NCBI RefSeq assembly: GCF_001047135.2
Contig: NZ_DF968079.1
Span: forward strand, 63,646 to 127,645
Direction: 5' to 3'
Length of the DNA stretch: 64,000 nt
DNA from: Fructobacillus tropaeoli
Lineage (GTDB): Bacteria > Bacillota > Bacilli > Lactobacillales > Lactobacillaceae
The notes beneath the pieces are model-generated. The model was not told the DNA's origin. It made no database searches and worked only from the letters and a program-made list of their open reading frames with translations. This document shows positions 45,853-53,345 of the stretch, piece after piece (positions within the stretch are counted from its first letter, which is position 1; the number at the start of each line of letters is the position of its first letter). The translations under genes were made by a program, and so were the position numbers.

Positions 45853-47544
45853 TTACATTTCCTTTGGTGCTTGCACACCAAGAATTGAGAGTGCAATTGT
45901 CAAAGTCGTGGATACGGCCTTAACCAAAGCGAGACGACCATTCAAGTTTTCATCTTCTGCCAAAATCTTAGAATTAGCATAGTACTTATTGAACGAGCGA
46001 GCCAGCGTTAATGCATATTTAGCAATCACTGATGGTTCGCGGTGGTCAAAGGCCCGCGCAACAGTATCAGGGAAGTTCGCCAAAGTCGTGACAATGTCCC
46101 ATGTTTGCGGATCATCAAGGCTGATTTGTCCTTCGTCAACGGCAACGCCAGCCTTCCGGAGGATTGATTGGGCCCGTGCATTCGTATACTGCACGTATGG
46201 TCCGGTATCCCCTTCAAAGCGAACGACTTCACCAAGGTTAAAGTCAAAGTTGTTGGTCCGGTCATTCATCAAATCGTGGAAGACCACCGCTCCAGCACCG
46301 ACTTCTTCGGCAACCTGGTCTTTATTGGCCAAATCAGGATTTTTTTCGTTAATTTGTGAAAGAGCAAGCTCGTGGGCATCATCCAAAACATCCTTTAGCA
46401 AGACAACGTCACCCTTACGAGTTGACATCTTCTTACCGTTAAAGGTAATCAAACCAAAGGAAATGTGTTCAACATCATCTGCCCATGGTAGGCCAAGCAA
46501 AGTCAAAACAGCCTTCAACTGGACAAAGTGCTCACGCTGTTCGCCACCAACGACATACAAAGACTTCGCAAAATCATAAGTTTCCTTACGGTAAATGGCC
46601 GCTGCCAAATCACGAGTCATGTACAAAGTAGCACCATCAGTTCGCTTAATCATCGCTGGGGTCAAGTTCTCATTGATTGAGGACAAGTCAACGATTTGCG
46701 CCCCTTGTGATTCCTGCAAGAGGTTCTTTGCTTCCAACATATCAACAACCTTATCCATCTTGTCATTGTAGAAAGCTTCCCCATTAAAGGAATCAAATTC
46801 GATACCCAAACGGTCATAAATTTCCGTAAATTCCTTCAATGATTCCTCACGGAACCAGGCCCATAAGCGCTTCGCCTCTGGGTCGCCATCTTCAAGCTTT
46901 TTAAACCAAGCACGACCCTCATCATCCAATGATGGGTCTTCCTTCGCCTTATCGTGGAATTCCACATAGTACTTCAAAAGAGTAGCAATTGGGTCGGCCT
47001 TAACTTCTTCTTCCGATCCCCATGTCTTATAAGCGTAAATCAGCTTACCAAACTGGGTTCCCCAGTCACCAAGATGATTAATTTTAACTGGCTGGTAACC
47101 ATTTTCTTCAGCTAAGTTCGCCAAAGCATTGCCAATCACTGTTGAACGCAAGTGTCCCATTGACATTGGCTTAGCAATGTTTGGTGATGACATATCCAAA
47201 GCGATGTTTCGCCCCTGACCTCGGTCATTCTTTCCGTATTGGTCGCCAGCAGTCAAAACAGCGGTCAATGTCTCTTGTGTCATCGCCTTCTTATCCAAGA
47301 AGAAGTTGATGTAAGGGCCAGTTGCGACAACCTTTTCAAAGCCACTTTGGTCGATTTGTTCGACAAGGTCGGCCGCAATTTGCTGTGGGGCCTTCTTTAA
47401 GACCTTTGCCAAAGTAAAAGTTGGAAAGGCCAAGTCACCCATCTTAGTATCCTTGGGCGCTTCCACCTTGCTTGCGATTTCTTCAGCTGTCATGTCAGGT
47501 AGGACCGCCTGTAAGGCGGAAGTCACTGCTTGATTCGTTGCCAT
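45853..47544 (-). CDS. argS: Arginyl-tRNA synthetase
   Basis: Class I synthetase of 563 residues. The HIGH-like motif is SSPNIAKPMSMGHLRST and the KMSKS-like motif is GKKMSTRKGDVV; the C-terminal DALR anticodon-binding domain ends GVQAPKEM. It is preceded by a T-box leader, so transcription should rise when tRNA-Arg is uncharged. The start has AAAAGGA. Confidence 0.98.
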   Translation of the reverse strand: MATNQAVTSALQAVLPDMTAEEIASKVEAPKDTKMGDLAFPTFTLAKVLKKAPQQIAADLVEQIDQSGFEKVVATGPYINFFLDKKAMTQETLTAVLTAGDQYGKNDRGQGRNIALDMSSPNIAKPMSMGHLRSTVIGNALANLAEENGYQPVKINHLGDWGTQFGKLIYAYKTWGSEEEVKADPIATLLKYYVEFHDKAKEDPSLDDEGRAWFKKLEDGDPEAKRLWAWFREESLKEFTEIYDRLGIEFDSFNGEAFYNDKMDKVVDMLEAKNLLQESQGAQIVDLSSINENLTPAMIKRTDGATLYMTRDLAAAIYRKETYDFAKSLYVVGGEQREHFVQLKAVLTLLGLPWADDVEHISFGLITFNGKKMSTRKGDVVLLKDVLDDAHELALSQINEKNPDLANKDQVAEEVGAGAVVFHDLMNDRTNNFDFNLGEVVRFEGDTGPYVQYTNARAQSILRKAGVAVDEGQISLDDPQTWDIVTTLANFPDTVARAFDHREPSVIAKYALTLARSFNKYYANSKILAEDENLNGRLALVKAVSTTLTIALSILGVQAPKEM

Positions 47545-47574
47545 TGTATTATCCTTTTATTAAAAATTTCACTA

Positions 47575-47770
47575 TCTTGCAAAAGAGGACTCGTCTCTTA
47601 TTAACCAAAGAGACGAGCCCTGCCCGCGGTACCACTCTAATAGCCATGCTGGCCACTTTGTTATCAAATTTTGAGCAGAAAAAGCCGCGCGGGCCAGGGC
47701 CAGCCCTTAACTCACACTAACGTTAAGGTCACTGCAAAGCTGGGCACCTGCCTTCTATCTTTTTCAATTA
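47575..47770 (-). promoter_or_regulatory. T-box leader of argS
   Basis: The T-box core AGAGTGGTACCGCGGGC is at 47622-47638 on the minus strand. It is followed by a terminator hairpin (CTCGTCTCTT/AAGAGACGAG) and a T-rich tail. Upstream sequence is GC-rich and foldable. The specifier codon was not assigned with confidence; arginine is inferred from argS. Confidence 0.88.
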
Positions 47771-47783
47771 CAACCAGGATGTC

Positions 47784-48038
47784 TTATTCAGACTTTTCGT
47801 CCTGGGGTGCTGCCTTGATGACTTCCACATCGGCCATTCGAACAACAGCGCGGTGGTTCATTTCATTGACGGCTGGTTGGTCGGCTGGATCATTTTCGAT
47901 GATTTCGACCAACAATGCATTTTCGTAAACCTTTTCAACCTTACCGGTAAAGGGGTTTTCAAGGTTCCCGTATGCTGGGGCGAGCAACTCATCCCCCACG
48001 TGATACTTGGATTCTTGCTTTTCGTCTTCCTTGCTCAT
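47784..48038 (-). CDS. DUF2187 family protein (KOW-like small protein)
   Basis: An 84-residue acidic protein. The core (KYHVGDELLAPAYGNLENPFTGKVEKVYENALLVEI, partly quoted) matches the DUF2187 small beta-barrel family. Function is unknown; such folds often bind RNA or ribosomes. Start at MSKEDE with AGGAGG five bases before; a GTG one codon earlier is too close to the site. It lies just upstream of the argS T-box. Confidence 0.8.
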   Translation of the reverse strand: MSKEDEKQESKYHVGDELLAPAYGNLENPFTGKVEKVYENALLVEIIENDPADQPAVNEMNHRAVVRMADVEVIKAAPQDEKSE

Positions 48039-48087
48039 CACAGCCTCCTGCTTACTTTCATATAGGTCACTATTATACCATAAAGTT

Positions 48088-49320
48088 TTAAGATGTTAGT
48101 AAATCAGCTACCAAGGCGATAATGTCTTCGGCAACTTCTGTCTTCAATTTGGCCGCTACCTGGATTGGCTCCTGGTCAGCGGTGACCAACGTCACCTTGT
48201 TTGTGTCCTTATTGAAGCCAGCGCCTGCCTCCAAAACATTATTGGCCACAATCAAATCGGCATGCTTTTTGACTAATTTAGCCTGGGCATTTTCGACCAG
48301 ATTTTCAGTCTCGGCCGCAAAGCCAACGACGACCTGTCCCGGCTTTTTCGTCTCACCAACGGTCTTTAAGATGTCGGGATTTTGCACCAAATCTAAAATC
48401 ATGTGCTCATCACCATGCTTCTTGACCTTGTGATCAGCTACTTCAGCCACTCGGAAATCAGATACCGCTGCAGCGCCGATGTAAACATCAGCTGTGGCCA
48501 TTTCTTTTTGAACGGCTGCCAACATCTCTCTCGTGTCACCAACCAAAATAACCTGAATGGCTGAGCTTACCTGCCGTGAGGTGGCCGCCACCAATGTGAC
48601 GGTCGCACCAGCTGCGCGGGCCGCTTCGGCTAGGGCATAACCCATTTTACCAGAAGACTTATTGGTCAAATAGCGCACCGGATCAATTGGTTCCCGCGTT
48701 CCACCCGCGGTAATCACAACTTTTTTGCCGGCTAGGGGCTTTTCCTCAAAAACAGCATCTTGGAAGTCGTCAGAGTGTAAATCAGCAACGGCCTTCACGA
48801 TTTCAGCTGGTTCCACCATTCTGCCCTTGGCTTCATAGCCTTCGGCCAAGAAACCACTAGCCGGTCCGATAAAGTCAAAACCGTCTTGCTTTAGTTGGTC
48901 AACATTTCGCTGCACCGCGGGATTACTCCACATCACGTCATTCATCGCGGGTACAGCCACCTTATGGGCTGCGCTAGCCATGACCGTTGCCGTTAACACG
49001 TTGTCGGCAAGTCCCGAAGCTAATTTAGCCAGGGTATTGGCCGTCAAAGGTGCCAGCACAATCAAGTCAGCCCACTTCGCTAAGTGAACGTGGTCAACAG
49101 CGCTGCTAGGGCCTTGCCAACTTGCATCAGTCAAAACGGGACGCGTCGAAAGCACCGCCAAAGTCTTAGCCGGTAAAAATTCTTGAGCCGCATCAGTCAT
49201 CACCACTTTGACGTTCGCCCCAGCCTTAATCAATAGCCGCGTTAATTCGGCTGCCTTATAGGCTGCGACGCCGCCCGTTACGGCTAAGAGGACGTTTTTA
49301 TCTTGGTAAAAAGCTGTCAT
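48088..49320 (-). CDS. coaBC: Bifunctional phosphopantothenoylcysteine decarboxylase/synthetase
   Basis: Two steps of coenzyme A synthesis. The N-terminal flavoprotein CoaC has AVTGGVAAYKAAELTRLL, the substrate-clamp region TATVMASAAHKVAVPAMNDVMW (partly) and the active-site His. The C-terminal CoaB has KKVVITAGGTREPIDPVRYLTN, SSGKMGYALA and GFAAETENL. Length of 410. Start at MTAFYQDK with GGAGG; it begins two bases after the murE stop, so the two form an operon. Confidence 0.96.
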   Translation of the reverse strand: MTAFYQDKNVLLAVTGGVAAYKAAELTRLLIKAGANVKVVMTDAAQEFLPAKTLAVLSTRPVLTDASWQGPSSAVDHVHLAKWADLIVLAPLTANTLAKLASGLADNVLTATVMASAAHKVAVPAMNDVMWSNPAVQRNVDQLKQDGFDFIGPASGFLAEGYEAKGRMVEPAEIVKAVADLHSDDFQDAVFEEKPLAGKKVVITAGGTREPIDPVRYLTNKSSGKMGYALAEAARAAGATVTLVAATSRQVSSAIQVILVGDTREMLAAVQKEMATADVYIGAAAVSDFRVAEVADHKVKKHGDEHMILDLVQNPDILKTVGETKKPGQVVVGFAAETENLVENAQAKLVKKHADLIVANNVLEAGAGFNKDTNKVTLVTADQEPIQVAAKLKTEVAEDIIALVADLLTS

Positions 49321-49322
49321 GG

Positions 49323-50864
49323 CTAATCCTCCACGAGTAATCCCTGGCCGGCCAAAAGGGCCTGCTGGCATTGCTTCACAGCGGCATAGTCACCGATGTA
49401 GGGTGTATCAACGCCATCGACCTTTTGGTAAGGGTCCTCACCCTTGCCGGCAACCACAACCAAGTCATTTTCGCCAGCCAAATCAATCGCCTGGTGAATA
49501 GCGGTAATCCGGTCCATCTCAAAGTGAACTTGGACATGGTCATTCGTGATACCATCAGCAATCGTTTGAGCAATTGTCAATGGGCTTTCGTACTGGGGGT
49601 CGTCAGCCGTCAAGAAGACTTGGTCAGCCTTTTGTGACAAGACCTTGGCAAAATCAGCTCGGCGAGAAACACCCTTATTTCCTGGTGCACCCAGAACAAC
49701 AATGACTTGTCCATCTGGGGACTGTGCTTTGGCAAAGGCCAAAAGCGATAGTAAGGAAACGTAGTTGTGAGCGTAATCGACAAAGGCGACCCCATGACCA
49801 GGCAACTTTAATGAAAGCATCCGGCCTGGAATCGTGACCTCATCCAGCCCCTTCACCATTGACTGATGGTCAGATCCAGCTAACCCAACCATCATCAGTG
49901 ATGCCACGGCGTTTTCCTCGTTGAAGTCGCCGGGAAGGTTCAAGCGGTAGCCACCACTAATCGCTTGTAAATCAGGCACCGCCGTGCCAGCTGTCACCGT
50001 AAAGTGTGACTCATGCAAAGCAGACTCTTGACTCGTAAAGGTCACTAATGGTTGCTGACCATTTGCAGGCATCGTTCCGGCGCGACCATATGTCAACACG
50101 CGGTCATGCCGACTAGCAGCACGGTCAAAGATTTCTTGGTAATGATCCATTCCCGCGTTTAAAATCACGTGGTCGGAATTATCCAATAGCATTTCCTTAT
50201 GTGCCAAATAATCAGCAAAAGTTGGATGCTCGTTTGGTCCGATATGGTCCGGTGAAATATTCAAAAAGGCCCCAACGTTAAAGCGCAAACCATAAACACG
50301 GTTGCGCAAGTATGCCTGTGAGGAAACTTCCATCACCAAGTGGGTCATCCCATTGTCGACCGCACGGCGCATGTCTTTAAAGAGTTCAAAAGATTCGGGC
50401 GTGGTCAAATCTGATTTTTTCTTATCTGCTGGATTTGGGCCAACAATCCGATCGACCGTTGAAAACAGCGCCGTCTTCCCCGCAGTTGCTTCTTTCAGCA
50501 TCGTATAGGCAAAGTAGGCAGCCGTTGTCTTCCCTTTGGTTCCCGTAAAAGCGCCAATCCAAAGCTGGTCTTGCGGGTAATCAAAGTAGGCCATTGCCAA
50601 CACTGATAAAGCCTTTTGACTATCAGTCACCAACCACTGGGGTAAATCAGTACCCAAATCATGGTCGGCTACCAAGGCCGTCACACCATCGACCCCGGCA
50701 AGGTATTCCGCCTTAAAGGCCCCTTTGACAACAAAGAGCGTCTGGTCCTGGACCTGACGGGTATCATAGTGAAGGTGGTCAAAGACCAAATCATCAGTTG
50801 GTTCACTGACGAGCAGGTCGTGTTTTTGTAAAATTTTTGTTACATCTTGTCTAGTTAATCGCAT
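49323..50864 (-). CDS. murE: UDP-MurNAc-tripeptide ligase MurE
   Basis: Adds the third residue to the peptidoglycan stem peptide. The P-loop is TGTKGKTT, followed by VMEVSSQAYLRNRVYGL, NISPDHIGPNEHP and a C-terminal DDPQYESP in the place where the amino-acid-specific motif sits. The motif is not DNPR, which marks meso-diaminopimelate enzymes, so L-lysine is more likely; this is inference. Length of 513 is normal. There is no Shine-Dalgarno; an extended -10 TGCTATAAT lies six bases before the ATG. coaBC follows directly. Confidence 0.95.
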   Translation of the reverse strand: MRLTRQDVTKILQKHDLLVSEPTDDLVFDHLHYDTRQVQDQTLFVVKGAFKAEYLAGVDGVTALVADHDLGTDLPQWLVTDSQKALSVLAMAYFDYPQDQLWIGAFTGTKGKTTAAYFAYTMLKEATAGKTALFSTVDRIVGPNPADKKKSDLTTPESFELFKDMRRAVDNGMTHLVMEVSSQAYLRNRVYGLRFNVGAFLNISPDHIGPNEHPTFADYLAHKEMLLDNSDHVILNAGMDHYQEIFDRAASRHDRVLTYGRAGTMPANGQQPLVTFTSQESALHESHFTVTAGTAVPDLQAISGGYRLNLPGDFNEENAVASLMMVGLAGSDHQSMVKGLDEVTIPGRMLSLKLPGHGVAFVDYAHNYVSLLSLLAFAKAQSPDGQVIVVLGAPGNKGVSRRADFAKVLSQKADQVFLTADDPQYESPLTIAQTIADGITNDHVQVHFEMDRITAIHQAIDLAGENDLVVVAGKGEDPYQKVDGVDTPYIGDYAAVKQCQQALLAGQGLLVED

Positions 50865-50870
50865 AGACTC

Positions 50871-50879
50871 ATTATAGCA
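50871..50879 (-). promoter_or_regulatory. Extended -10 abutting the murE start codon (leaderless candidate)
   Basis: TGCTATAAT then GAGTCT then ATG on the minus strand. The predicted +1 is the A of the ATG. No well-spaced consensus -35 is seen. Confidence 0.55.
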
Positions 50880-50931
50880 TAGGCCAACAAAAAGCGAACC
50901 TTTAAAAAGACTGAAACCAAGCCTTTTTTAG

Positions 50932-50960
50932 CAAAAAAAACCGAGAAAACTCGGTCTTAT
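50932..50960 (-). terminator. Terminator downstream of napA
   Basis: On the minus strand CCGAG pairs with CTCGG around TTTT and is followed by eight T residues. A second small hairpin (GCCA/TGGC) precedes it. It lies about 130 bases after the napA stop. Confidence 0.85.
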
Positions 50961-51086
50961 ATGCAGCCATTTTCTGGCAGTTACATTACTAAGATGGGGG
51001 GCCTACCTTTTTCTATCAGTTAACTTATTTCGTTTTCGCTAACTTCAAACCCCATAAATTAAAGGACGTCTTTATTATCAGTCCAC

Positions 51087-52223
51087 TTATTTTCTTAATA
51101 CCGATTTTAAGGCGATTGGCGTGAAAATTGTCGTTAACAAAATGACGAGCGTCAACATCGCATAATGACCCGAACTCAACGCATGAGCTGACAGTGCCAA
51201 ATCAGCAATCACAATGGCCATCTCACCACGTGAGACCATCCCAACACCGACAACCCGAGCATCGCGAACCGGCACTTTGACCAGCCGGGCTCCAAAGTAA
51301 GCCCCAAAGAACTTCGTCAAAATCGCGAAGACTGTCAAAAGTGCAATCAACGGCAGATTAGCTAACTGGCCAACTAGCGTAACCTTTAACCCGATATTAA
51401 CAAAGAAAATCGGAATAAAGACGGTTTGACCAATTAAAGTGACGCCGTGTTCAATCGCCGCGGCTGATTTCTGCCGAGAAAAGAGCACGCCGACAACAAA
51501 GGCCACGATGGCTCCTGAAAGGCCAATTTTTTCTGACAAAGTGGCACTAAGCAAAACAATGTCCAGCGCAAAGGTCAAAACAGCACCCGGCAGTGATAAA
51601 CGACCGATTGCCGGCAATATTTTTGGTAATACGTAAAGCAAAATCGCCACTAACACAAGCAAAAACATGACCATCAATAAAATGGTAAACCATAGGAGGC
51701 GCTGAGTCTCCTCGCCAATTCCAAAGACCGTCTGGTAGACCGTCCACATCAAAATCGCCAAAATGTCATCTAAAACGGCTGCTCCCAAGATGGTCGCTCC
51801 GGCGTCTGATTTGACCTGATGATACTCAGTTAAAATTTGCGCCGTAATTGAAACGGATGTGGCCGAGAAGAGCACCGCCCAAAAAAGAGACTTTTCATCC
51901 GTCATCCCCAGGGCCAGTCCCAAAACCAAAAAGACCACAAAGGGTGTGACCACTCCGGCTAAAGCGACCGTTACCGCCTGCCGGGCATGACGCTTTAACA
52001 GCCCCAAATCAGATTCGATGCCGGCCAAAAACATCAAGAGCAAAACCCCGACCTCTGCCCACGTGGCCAAACTGTGATTAGCAGACAGCAGGTGGGAACC
52101 TGCCGGTCCCCAAATAATTCCCGCACCAATTTGACCAACAACAGTTGGCAGGCGCAAGCGCTCCGCTAACCAAGACATCGTCAAGGCCCCGAACAAAGTC
52201 AATCCAAATGTCCAAATCGTCAT
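51087..52223 (-). CDS. napA: CPA2-family Na+/H+ antiporter (NapA/KefB-type)
   Basis: A 378-residue membrane transporter with about 12 hydrophobic helices. The unwound-helix and ion-binding signature is visible: FSATSVSITAQIL and GAAVLDDILAI with the Asp152-Asp153 pair characteristic of electrogenic CPA2 antiporters. There is no C-terminal RCK/TrkA-N domain. It would export Na+ (or Li+/K+) in exchange for protons. Start at MTIWTFG with GGGGAGG; the ATG 15 bases upstream overlaps that site. The 5' leader looks like an attenuator. Confidence 0.92.
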   Translation of the reverse strand: MTIWTFGLTLFGALTMSWLAERLRLPTVVGQIGAGIIWGPAGSHLLSANHSLATWAEVGVLLLMFLAGIESDLGLLKRHARQAVTVALAGVVTPFVVFLVLGLALGMTDEKSLFWAVLFSATSVSITAQILTEYHQVKSDAGATILGAAVLDDILAILMWTVYQTVFGIGEETQRLLWFTILLMVMFLLVLVAILLYVLPKILPAIGRLSLPGAVLTFALDIVLLSATLSEKIGLSGAIVAFVVGVLFSRQKSAAAIEHGVTLIGQTVFIPIFFVNIGLKVTLVGQLANLPLIALLTVFAILTKFFGAYFGARLVKVPVRDARVVGVGMVSRGEMAIVIADLALSAHALSSGHYAMLTLVILLTTIFTPIALKSVLRK

Positions 52224-52265
52224 TTTCTTCCTCCCCATTTATATCCAGATCAGCTTGAAATGAGC

Positions 52266-52355
52266 AAAGAAAAAAGGCCCACTCCAAGTGAACCTAACTC
52301 CCCCGTTAGGCTCCGCCTTGAGTATGACCTCAACCAAAATTTTTATTCAGTACTG
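52266..52355 (-). promoter_or_regulatory. Candidate leader attenuator/riboswitch of napA
   Basis: The predicted minus-strand RNA has a hairpin GCCTAAC/GTTAGGT with a GGGGGA loop. It overlaps a terminator stem GGTTCACT/AGTGGGCC (two G-U pairs) followed by six T residues. A TTGAG/CTCAA hairpin lies upstream. The stems share GGT, so they are mutually exclusive, the layout of a transcription attenuator. I cannot match it to a named riboswitch class from memory. Confidence 0.55.
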
Positions 52356-52357
52356 TT

Positions 52358-52387
52358 ATTATAGCATTAATTAAAACAAGAACTCAA
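52358..52387 (-). promoter_or_regulatory. Promoter of napA
   Basis: TTGAGT, 18 bases, TATAAT preceded by TGC (extended -10) on the minus strand; the leader attenuator follows. Confidence 0.65.
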
Positions 52388-52436
52388 ATCAATCACCACG
52401 TCCAGGTGTATTTGAACAAGCATCCCAACCTCCCTG

Positions 52437-52465
52437 TTGGCACTCGGACATCTTGGTGTTATAAT
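52437..52465 (+). promoter_or_regulatory. Promoter of antisense RNA copy 1
   Basis: TTGGCA, 17 bases, TATAAT: near-consensus sigma-A promoter, identical in spacing to copy 2. Confidence 0.75.
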
Positions 52466-52471
52466 GATGGT

Positions 52472-52590
52472 GTAGAAAAAGCGCTGTAGCAGCAACTCCA
52501 ACGCTTTCTAGCAAACCCGTAAAACGGTGGCTACCTTTAGTTATTGTAAATAACCATCAGCGTGTCAAAGCTGTGATGGTTATTTTTTTG
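52472..52590 (+). ncRNA. Orphan copy of the type I antitoxin RNA
   Basis: About 119 nt from the predicted start to the terminator (AATAACCATCA/TGATGGTTATT, then T-tract). It is closely similar to copy 2. The first stem-loop has lost pairing (GCGCTGTAG faces CTCCAACGC), and the toxin gene that should overlap its 3' end is missing. Confidence 0.6.
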
Positions 52591-52721
52591 GCTTAATTTA
52601 ATAATCAAACTTAACGAGCAGATAATTAAACCATTGCAGGTGTTCCCATCGTCAACTAACACAAGGGTTCAAGTCACTCATTGTGTCCAGGTGCATTTTA
52701 ACAAGCATCCCAACCTCCCTG

Positions 52722-52750
52722 TTGGCACTCGGACATCTTGGTGTTATAAT
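52722..52750 (+). promoter_or_regulatory. Promoter of antisense RNA copy 2
   Basis: TTGGCA, 17 bases, TATAAT on the plus strand. Confidence 0.75.
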
Positions 52751-52756
52751 GACGGT

Positions 52757-52875
52757 GTAGAAAAAGCGCTGTAGCAGCAACTACAGCGCCTTCTAGCAAA
52801 CCCGTAAAACGGTGGCTATCTGATTAGTTATAAATAACCATCAGCGTGTCAAAGCTGTGATGGTTATTTTTTTTG
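52757..52875 (+). ncRNA. Type I antitoxin RNA (RatA/SR4-like antisense)
   Basis: About 119 nt. A strong first stem-loop (GCGCTGTAG/CTACAGCGC), a small CCGT/ACGG hairpin and the terminator hairpin follow each other. It is transcribed toward the toxin gene and overlaps the end of that gene and its terminator, as RatA overlaps txpA. Pairing of the two 3' ends would trigger decay of the toxin mRNA. Confidence 0.7.
52832..52875. terminator. Shared terminator of antitoxin RNA and toxin mRNA
   Basis: AATAACCATCA pairs with TGATGGTTATT; the T-tract is strong on the plus strand and weak on the minus strand. The toxin stop codon lies inside it. Confidence 0.8.
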
Positions 52876-52968
52876 GCTTAATTTAATAAGCTCAATCACT
52901 AATCCCAGCAATATCAGAACAAAAGTTCCGAAAGCCAGCATTAACTGTAAGGCAGTCGTCACCGACAC
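52864..52968 (-). CDS. Small hydrophobic type I toxin (holin-like, TxpA/BsrG class)
   Basis: A 34-residue peptide starting at GTG with AAAGGAG eight bases upstream. One membrane helix (about residues 6-28: ALQLMLAFGTFVLILLGLVI) is followed by a charged end (ELIKLSQKK), the typical layout of membrane-acting type I toxins annotated as putative holin-like toxin. The longer open frame upstream lacks hydrophobic character and is 5' leader. A convergent antisense RNA overlaps its end. It would insert in the membrane if not silenced. Confidence 0.75.
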   Translation of the reverse strand: MSVTTALQLMLAFGTFVLILLGLVIELIKLSQKK

Positions 52969-52984
52969 CTTGGCATCTCCTTTC

Positions 52985-53014
52985 TTAGAATGTGATTGTT
53001 GGTTTTGACACCAT
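52985..53014 (-). CDS. Nine-codon leader ORF in the toxin mRNA
   Basis: MVSKPTITF with a strong AAAGGAGG site eight bases upstream. Its stop lies 16 bases before the toxin GTG, with the toxin's own ribosome site in between. Ribosomes on this leader could open the toxin site, coupling translation. Too short for a folded product. Confidence 0.55.
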   Translation of the reverse strand: MVSKPTITF

Positions 53015-53072
53015 ACGCACCACCTCCTTTGAAAAAGGATAGCCACCATCCACGCTTGTTTGCTATACAAAT

Positions 53073-53081
53073 ACTATAGCA
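53073..53081 (-). promoter_or_regulatory. Extended -10 promoter of the toxin mRNA
   Basis: TGCTATAGT on the minus strand, about 60 bases before the leader ORF; the -35 is poor. The toxin mRNA would run from about 53066 to the shared terminator. Confidence 0.5.
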
Positions 53082-53227
53082 TAAAATCCCCGAAAGCATT
53101 GATATAAAGCTATTTTTAGACATTTATAATCAATTTATTCAATACCATACAAAAATAAAAAGGCACCGATTTACCACACCTAATGAGTCCATCAAAAATG
53201 AATTCACTACCACAATTTAAAAGCAAC

Positions 53228-53272
53228 TTAAAAGGACTGACACCGAAAAATATCGGTTATCAGTCCTTTTGA
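53228..53272 (-). terminator. Terminator after dus
   Basis: AAAAGGACTGA pairs with its complement around an inner CCGA/TCGG stem, with T residues following. Nearer the gene, GCACGTTAA/TTAACGTGC arms form another inverted repeat that includes the dus stop codon (53315-53356). Confidence 0.8.
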
Positions 53273-53345
53273 TTTATTCAAATAATACGTCTTAATTTGT
53301 TGGTTTATCTCAACGCACGTTAACCAATCACAATGATGACATCGC

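Larger units (their letters stand above)
52378..52603 (+). repeat. Direct repeat, copy 1 (antitoxin RNA gene with toxin remnant)
   Basis: About 225 bases that recur, with scattered differences, at 52660-52890. The copy includes the antisense RNA promoter, body and terminator and the last few codons of the toxin gene (on the minus strand ...ATTAAATTAAGCC). Beyond that the sequence diverges and no toxin frame remains. Confidence 0.85.
52660..52890 (+). repeat. Direct repeat, copy 2 (with intact toxin gene)
   Basis: Second copy of the repeat; its right end runs into the complete toxin gene on the opposite strand. Confidence 0.85.

Noticed and set aside
50961..51086. A second sRNA downstream of napA
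   Set aside because: A terminator and small hairpin are present but no promoter was found; it is more simply the napA 3' UTR.
52378..52890. The two 225-base direct repeats as a two-unit CRISPR or an IS remnant
   Set aside because: There are no short regular repeats and spacers and no terminal inverted repeats or transposase; each unit reads as a promoter-RNA-terminator cassette.
52754..53060. Fst-type pairing between GGTGGCTATC in the toxin 5' leader and the similar motif in the antisense RNA
   Set aside because: Both RNAs carry the motif in the same sense, so they are not complementary; the plausible contact is the 3' overlap.
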